A stretch of DNA of 64,000 bases from Phoronis australis (taxonomy: Eukaryota; Phoronida; Phoronidae), in assembly GCA_002633005.1 (NCBI GenBank), contig NMRA01000288.1, positions 134,300 through 198,299 on the forward strand, in the 5' to 3' direction. The position numbers and the translations under genes are program-made. The notes beneath the pieces were generated by a model. That model was not told where the DNA came from. It saw only the letters and a list, made by a program, of their open reading frames with translations, and did not search any database. This document shows positions 59,601-64,000 of this stretch, piece after piece (position 1 is the stretch's first letter; the number at the start of each line of letters is the position of its first letter).

Positions 59601-62600
59601 ATAGGGGTACGAACAAGACACAAATGCTCATAGTTCACTCAAAACAAAAGTATTTGTAATAAACACTTTTTAACCCATCAGTTTAAGGGAGGAAACTGTC
59701 TGTAATCAATGTTGTTTAGTTGCCAAGTAACACTTTAGTTTCTTGATATTTGTTAACACCAATGTACGTACAGTACAGTGTACACTACAAAAAGGAGTAC
59801 GTACACTACATCACTGTTTCTGCACCACATTGTAACATTGATAATAATAAGCACCGTGTCGTTATGTAATAGGCAATACTTTCTTTGCAATTACCATTTG
59901 TGTAAATCAATTTTACTTGATGAACCTACAGCCTTTTTGGCCCATTTTCAACATACCAGAACCTCATTAATATCCTAACTTTTGGTTTGTTTAGATATTG
60001 AATTTTGCTGCGTTGCCTAAGGTAACATAATTTGTAGTTCTTTTTATTGCAGAGTGTTAACTTTACATTTTAACCTTCATTACCGTAGATGAGGTTTAGA
60101 AACACACAAATTACACATTTCTTGAGAAGTTCCTGTTTTAGGACAAACCTTACCATTTCTCAATCATTAAGCACAACTTCATCTACATGTAAGCTATTCT
60201 GAAAGTTAATCGTGTTATTCCTAATCATACCAAAACCTCTGCTTACTTAAGTAAAACATTTTTTCTTCAACTGTTGACACTTGAAGATTGCCAATGGGAA
60301 TATTTAAAATGGTTACTCGTAATGCTAAAAATGCATGAAATTCAGAGACAAAAGATGCATAACTTTCTCAAACACTGTCCGACTTTGATCATTCTCTGTC
60401 ATTTTGCACAACTGCATAACCCTTTGCATATGAGATCCTGTTGGCAATTGGTAAGTGACCAGAAAATTCTATTTTAGCCCGTAACACAGTCGACTCTCGA
60501 ATATGGACCTTGATTCTGATTTACTCGAGTGGTAGCGGCGGTGGCAGAAGTATTGTAATATCAGTAGTAGCAGTACGTTATCAGTATCGCTCGAAGTATC
60601 GGTAACAGTAGCAGTATCAAGTGGCAGTAGCAGTGCATGGCAGCAGCAGAATCAGCCATTAACATGGAGTACTAGCTAGTAGTGGTCATCACTATTATTA
60701 TTATTGTCCTCATTGGTGTTATTATAATTATTTTTACTGGCATTATTACCTATTTTAAAGCCACGCAGCCACACGTCTGACAATGTTGTAGCATCCGTCA
60801 AACAATTCTTTAGCCTCGTTTTCGCAACATTGGAGTTTCTAGTGTTATTTGTTGGTGCCTTGTTTTTAATTTTTTCTTGACTCCGTCTGTGTAAAGATTA
60901 CAATCTGGGACTGTCCTAGTCACACAAGATAAACGTAATTCTTTGAAAACGAAAAACGTAGACGTGTATAATTTCTACAGTTCCAGATAACAAAGGGACA
61001 GAGTTCATGATAGGTTTTGGGGAAAATACGCCTGCAGAAAAGGACCTAGAGCTGTTTATAGCTACGCCGTACACAGAGGGGCCTGTCAGTGTGACCGTGA
61101 GCGTACCGCTAAATCCAGCAATACCTGTCCAGCAGGTAAGAAACATTTTAAGGGATATTTTTCTGTTATTTTATGTGTTTTTTTTCGCTTAAATCTGATA
61201 AAACCATGTAAAAAATCAACTTACATAGGTGTGTTTTCACTTCCTAAGCAAAGTATCATGTTACATGGCTATTGATTATCACAGGAAAGAAACATGCACT
61301 CATTCCTATTTGCTAATGTTCAAACATGTATTACAAAATCCGTTTGGTTTCAACTCACGGCGACAGAGGTTTTCAAATGGAGGAAAACATATGTATCAAT
61401 CTAGTCTATTATTAAACGTTCCTGGGGTCTTTTTTCCAGCAAAAAAGACTCGCAAACCAATTATTTACCGCGGTTCAAAATAAATTCAATTTTAGAAATC
61501 GACCAGTTCAGAAAATAACCAATTTTATTCTATGATGTTTCTGTTTATTTTATCCAGTGTTTTTGCCGTGAGTTATTCAATAATGCGGCAATCAATCTGT
61601 TCCATGCTCCAAACAAAAAGAACTCGGATACATAAGCGTAATGAGCAGGTGTACAGGGGGAACGCCGGCTGCTTCTGCTGTGCGTGAACTTGGAATTTTG
61701 CTTAATCTCAAGATCGTATCTGTGAACTTGGAATCTTGCTTAATCTCAAGATAGCGTTAACTTTAAATTACGTGTAAATAAAATAGCGATCTTTTTCTCC
61801 AAACAATAATTGATATAACCATTTACATATTTCTCCGATTCTTTGGGTCAAGTTACGCTAAAGGAGTTAGTGAATTTCTCCTGATTGCCGACATGAATAT
61901 TAAAATCCAAGTTCAGGCACTCATTTTCCCCTTTAGCTCATGACAATGATTGGAGCTCTGCATATCAATGCATGTAAGTGAACTTTTGTCAGAATTTAGA
62001 TGTTCTCTGGTTCGGATTTTCAAATGGCAAACAGTTTCACCTGTATAACTGGAGCCACATCCAGCACAGACTATCCTGGACGGAAACCGCATAGGAATGT
62101 TGTCCTTATGGTTAAATAAATTGACAGTTATAGAGACTTGAATGTACATGTAATTGTTAATACCACTCTTAAGATATCACAGTAATAATCCACCGATTAC
62201 GGTACTAAACGCAAGACTGCAAGACCCTGATGATATTCATCCTGTAGACAAAACTAAATACAAGTACTTTAAAATATCCTAAGTGGGTCTTTACGCCAAG
62301 ATTGCTCAAGGGCATTTTCGAAAATTTACTGTGGGCGATCGTTTCAAAATTGTTATGCATATGTAAGTTCTGCCAATACTAAGCTATGGATGAAATGAAA
62401 TGACGAAGTCCAATTCTAGCACACTTTATTGCCATACTTAAAACAACGGTAAATCAAGAAAGAAGAACAAAGAAGTCATTGAAAACTTCTTACTTGCATA
62501 AAATATAATTATTTGTAATAACCAACTGCTTTTTAAGGCTAATTATCCAATATAACATCAGGTAGGGCCTAAAGTGAATTACATTTACCCGATTCTTGAG

Positions 62601-63070
62601 TTCCATTCATGTCAAGTTTCTCATAATAAACGGGAAAATGACAGTTTTATATAACTTTTTAAAAACCGATCCTTCATAAAAAATGCATAATAACAGCCTA
62701 CATGTATAAGATGGTCCAATACAACATGCAAACTATTGTAGAACTGCATCCGCCAACATTTTGAGGATTTGGAGGCTCTGCCATGAAGCCTGTCTTAACG
62801 GTGTTACCTAGGTGACTGTTTCCATGGGAACAATACAAAGGATATCTTTGCCGAACTCTCTACGGATGACTGGTTCAGGAACTTACACCGGGGCTCAGAA
62901 CGTTGGTATCCTCATCAACTCCACGCAGGAGATAGTAGTTTACGGATCGAACAAGGAGAAAGCAAGCTGCGACGCGTTTTTGGCCCTTCCTACTGACGTA
63001 TTGGGCAAAGATTATTACGTGCCGTCTTGGCCAAGAACGGAAATAAATTACCCACATGCGTCGCAACTGG
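56640..63070 (+). CDS. IgGFc-binding-like membrane protein, paralog D (exons 1-3, continues beyond window)
   Basis: Exons: 56640-56697, 60981-61135 and 62812-63070, with the same lengths (58, 155, 259) and phases as B and C. Exon 1 gives MKLLLTYVFVLMEIPSSRE, a more diverged signal peptide. Exon 2 has GTEFMIGFGENTPAEKDLEL and VTVSVPLNPAIPVQQ; exon 3 has SMGTIQRISLPNSLRMTGSG, EIVVYGSNKEKASC and LALPTDVLGKDYYVPSWPRT. No stops or frameshifts are seen. In B and C the next exon starts 3.8 and 1.6 kb further on, so exon 4 falls past the end of the window. Intron 1 (4.3 kb) holds a dispersed repeat; intron 2 holds a GIY-YIG retroelement relic. Confidence 0.82.
57260..60000. other. Middle of intron 1 of paralog D, no recognised gene
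   Basis: The flanks of this intron match intron 1 of B and C. The middle contains the dispersed repeat at 58150-58380 and low-complexity T/C runs. Frames at 58055-58382 cover the repeat. An AAAATGGCGG word at 59360 follows ACTTCCGGG, but no downstream exon supports a gene. Confidence 0.4.
61850..62149 (-). pseudogene. GIY-YIG-like fragment of a Penelope-type retroelement
   Basis: The minus-strand frame reads IPMRFPSRIVCAGCGSSYTG, then ETVCHLKIRTREHL. 'C..C..SYTGET..HL..R..EH' is the core of the GIY-YIG-type endonuclease found after the reverse transcriptase of Penelope-like elements. About 78 residues remain, with frame breaks downstream. It lies in intron 2 of paralog D, antisense to the gene. 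Confidence 0.5.
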
Positions 63071-64000
63071 GTAAGAGATTAGCCGATGGGTTAAAGTGGT
63101 CATAAACTCGTTTTCCGTCACACAATCAGCTTTTGACTTATCTCACTTGCTGTTATGAAATCGGTTTCGGTCTTTTCGCTTGTAAAGTTAGATTTCCCAG
63201 CTTCGAAAGAACTGTCGGTTTTTATTGCCTCTACAACTTGGCTTAATTGCCACGGTGTGTGCACACGTACTCTTATCAGCTGCTCGACGTCATGCTTAAT
63301 ACCGAGAAAATTTTACAACTCTCGTCCAATATGGTCGCTCACCATGCACTTCCGGAAAGACTCAAAGTATGTCAATTCCAGAGTATTTTGATTCAAACAT
63401 TTTATCTAAGACTGCAACACGTTCACTAGTTACATTTGTTGACAGACACCATTAAATGCCATTAGCTTTTCCAGTTTTTTCATAATTCAGTTGCTATAAC
63501 GTTCACTGCAAAATGTCTCGGTCGTTATTCTCCATTCACGTCAACGAATGCGCATTCTCGTCAGGTCACTCACAACACTACTAGAACGCTTACATCAATT
63601 AATTCAAAACATCAGCAGCAGAGATAAAGTACTCCAGGAGCGCCTGATTGGATACAAGCAAAATAGGTCAACCTTTCCAGGGGCCTTCGAATATACTTCC
63701 GTTTCTCCTAATAATCATGTACAACCACAGAAGCACAGTTATGTGATTTAATCAATTGAATGATGGTCTCAAAATGAATAGAATTACAGGTCCGAGTCAA
63801 TCATGTCTGGTATTTCATCACGTTAGATCGAACTGGAGTCATCTCGTCACGATTGCGAATTACGGTCACGAGCCTCTCCACTGTACATTTTGGTTGATGT
63901 AAACGTACACTGACCTAAAGAGGATGCACAACGGTTGACGTGAATGAGGATCCGGCCGAGGCGCTTTGCCTTGAATGTTGCACATTCAATTTAAAATAAG
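63071..64000. other. Start of intron 3 of paralog D
   Basis: The sequence follows intron 3 of C closely (GTATGTCAATTCCAGAGTATTTTG, CCTTCGAATATACTTCCG, CACGATTGCGAATTACGGTCACGA) and shows the empty target site ACGCTTACATC at 63586-63596. No coding sequence is expected or seen. Confidence 0.75.

Overview
The window is metazoan genomic DNA: AT-rich, with GT-AG introns, long introns full of decayed LINEs, MITEs and a tRNA-derived SINE, and no bacterial gene organisation. The gene and repeat content (IgGFc-binding-like genes, DUF6589-type element genes, YADD LINEs) fits a marine invertebrate such as a cnidarian, mollusc, brachiopod or lancelet. The sequence alone does not fix the phylum.

The backbone is a head-to-tail, plus-strand array of four paralogous genes, called A to D here. 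A is the 3' part only (1-4404). B is complete (13232-23546, seven exons, 673 codons). C is complete but carries an assembly fault in its last exon (32929-45029). D is the 5' part only (56640-63070). Each gene starts with a 58-nt signal-peptide exon, followed by five exons of 155, 259, 164, 211 and 165 nt and a large last exon. These sizes and the intron phases (1,0,1,0,1,1) are identical wherever they can be compared. The predicted product is a type I membrane protein: signal peptide, IgGFc-binding N-terminal-like ectodomain, a paired Asp-rich MopE/thrombospondin-3-like calcium motif, a Thr/Ser/Pro mucin-like stalk, one transmembrane helix and a basic cytoplasmic tail with a conserved QDDWLYSR block. 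The stalk is the variable part: about 850 residues in A, about 50 in B and about 125 in C. The function is not known; a mucosal or innate recognition role is inference.

Region by region: A's last exons (1-4404); intergenic sequence with a fibrinogen-domain relic abutting a LINE 3' end (5.7-6.1 kb), a MITE, a LINE split by a hairpin repeat and a SINE (7.2-11.4 kb); B (13.2-23.5 kb), whose third intron holds a Harbinger-like insertion and a second large insertion; intergenic sequence with a TTAA-flanked element (26.2-27.6 kb) and a LINE (30.5-31.7 kb); C (32.9-45.0 kb), whose first intron holds a 2.8-kb private insertion with an assembly gap; an 8.5-kb C-D spacer with DUF6589-like element genes, an antisense cysteine-rich fragment and GCGGAA-rich tandem repeats (45.2-54.4 kb); and D's first three exons.

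The same MITE lies about 1 to 1.6 kb upstream of exon 1 in B, C and D, followed by a conserved putative promoter/5' UTR block, so the duplication unit included the upstream region. Single N bases at 9800, 44387 and 46385 mark assembly joins; the last two sit between near-identical direct repeats.
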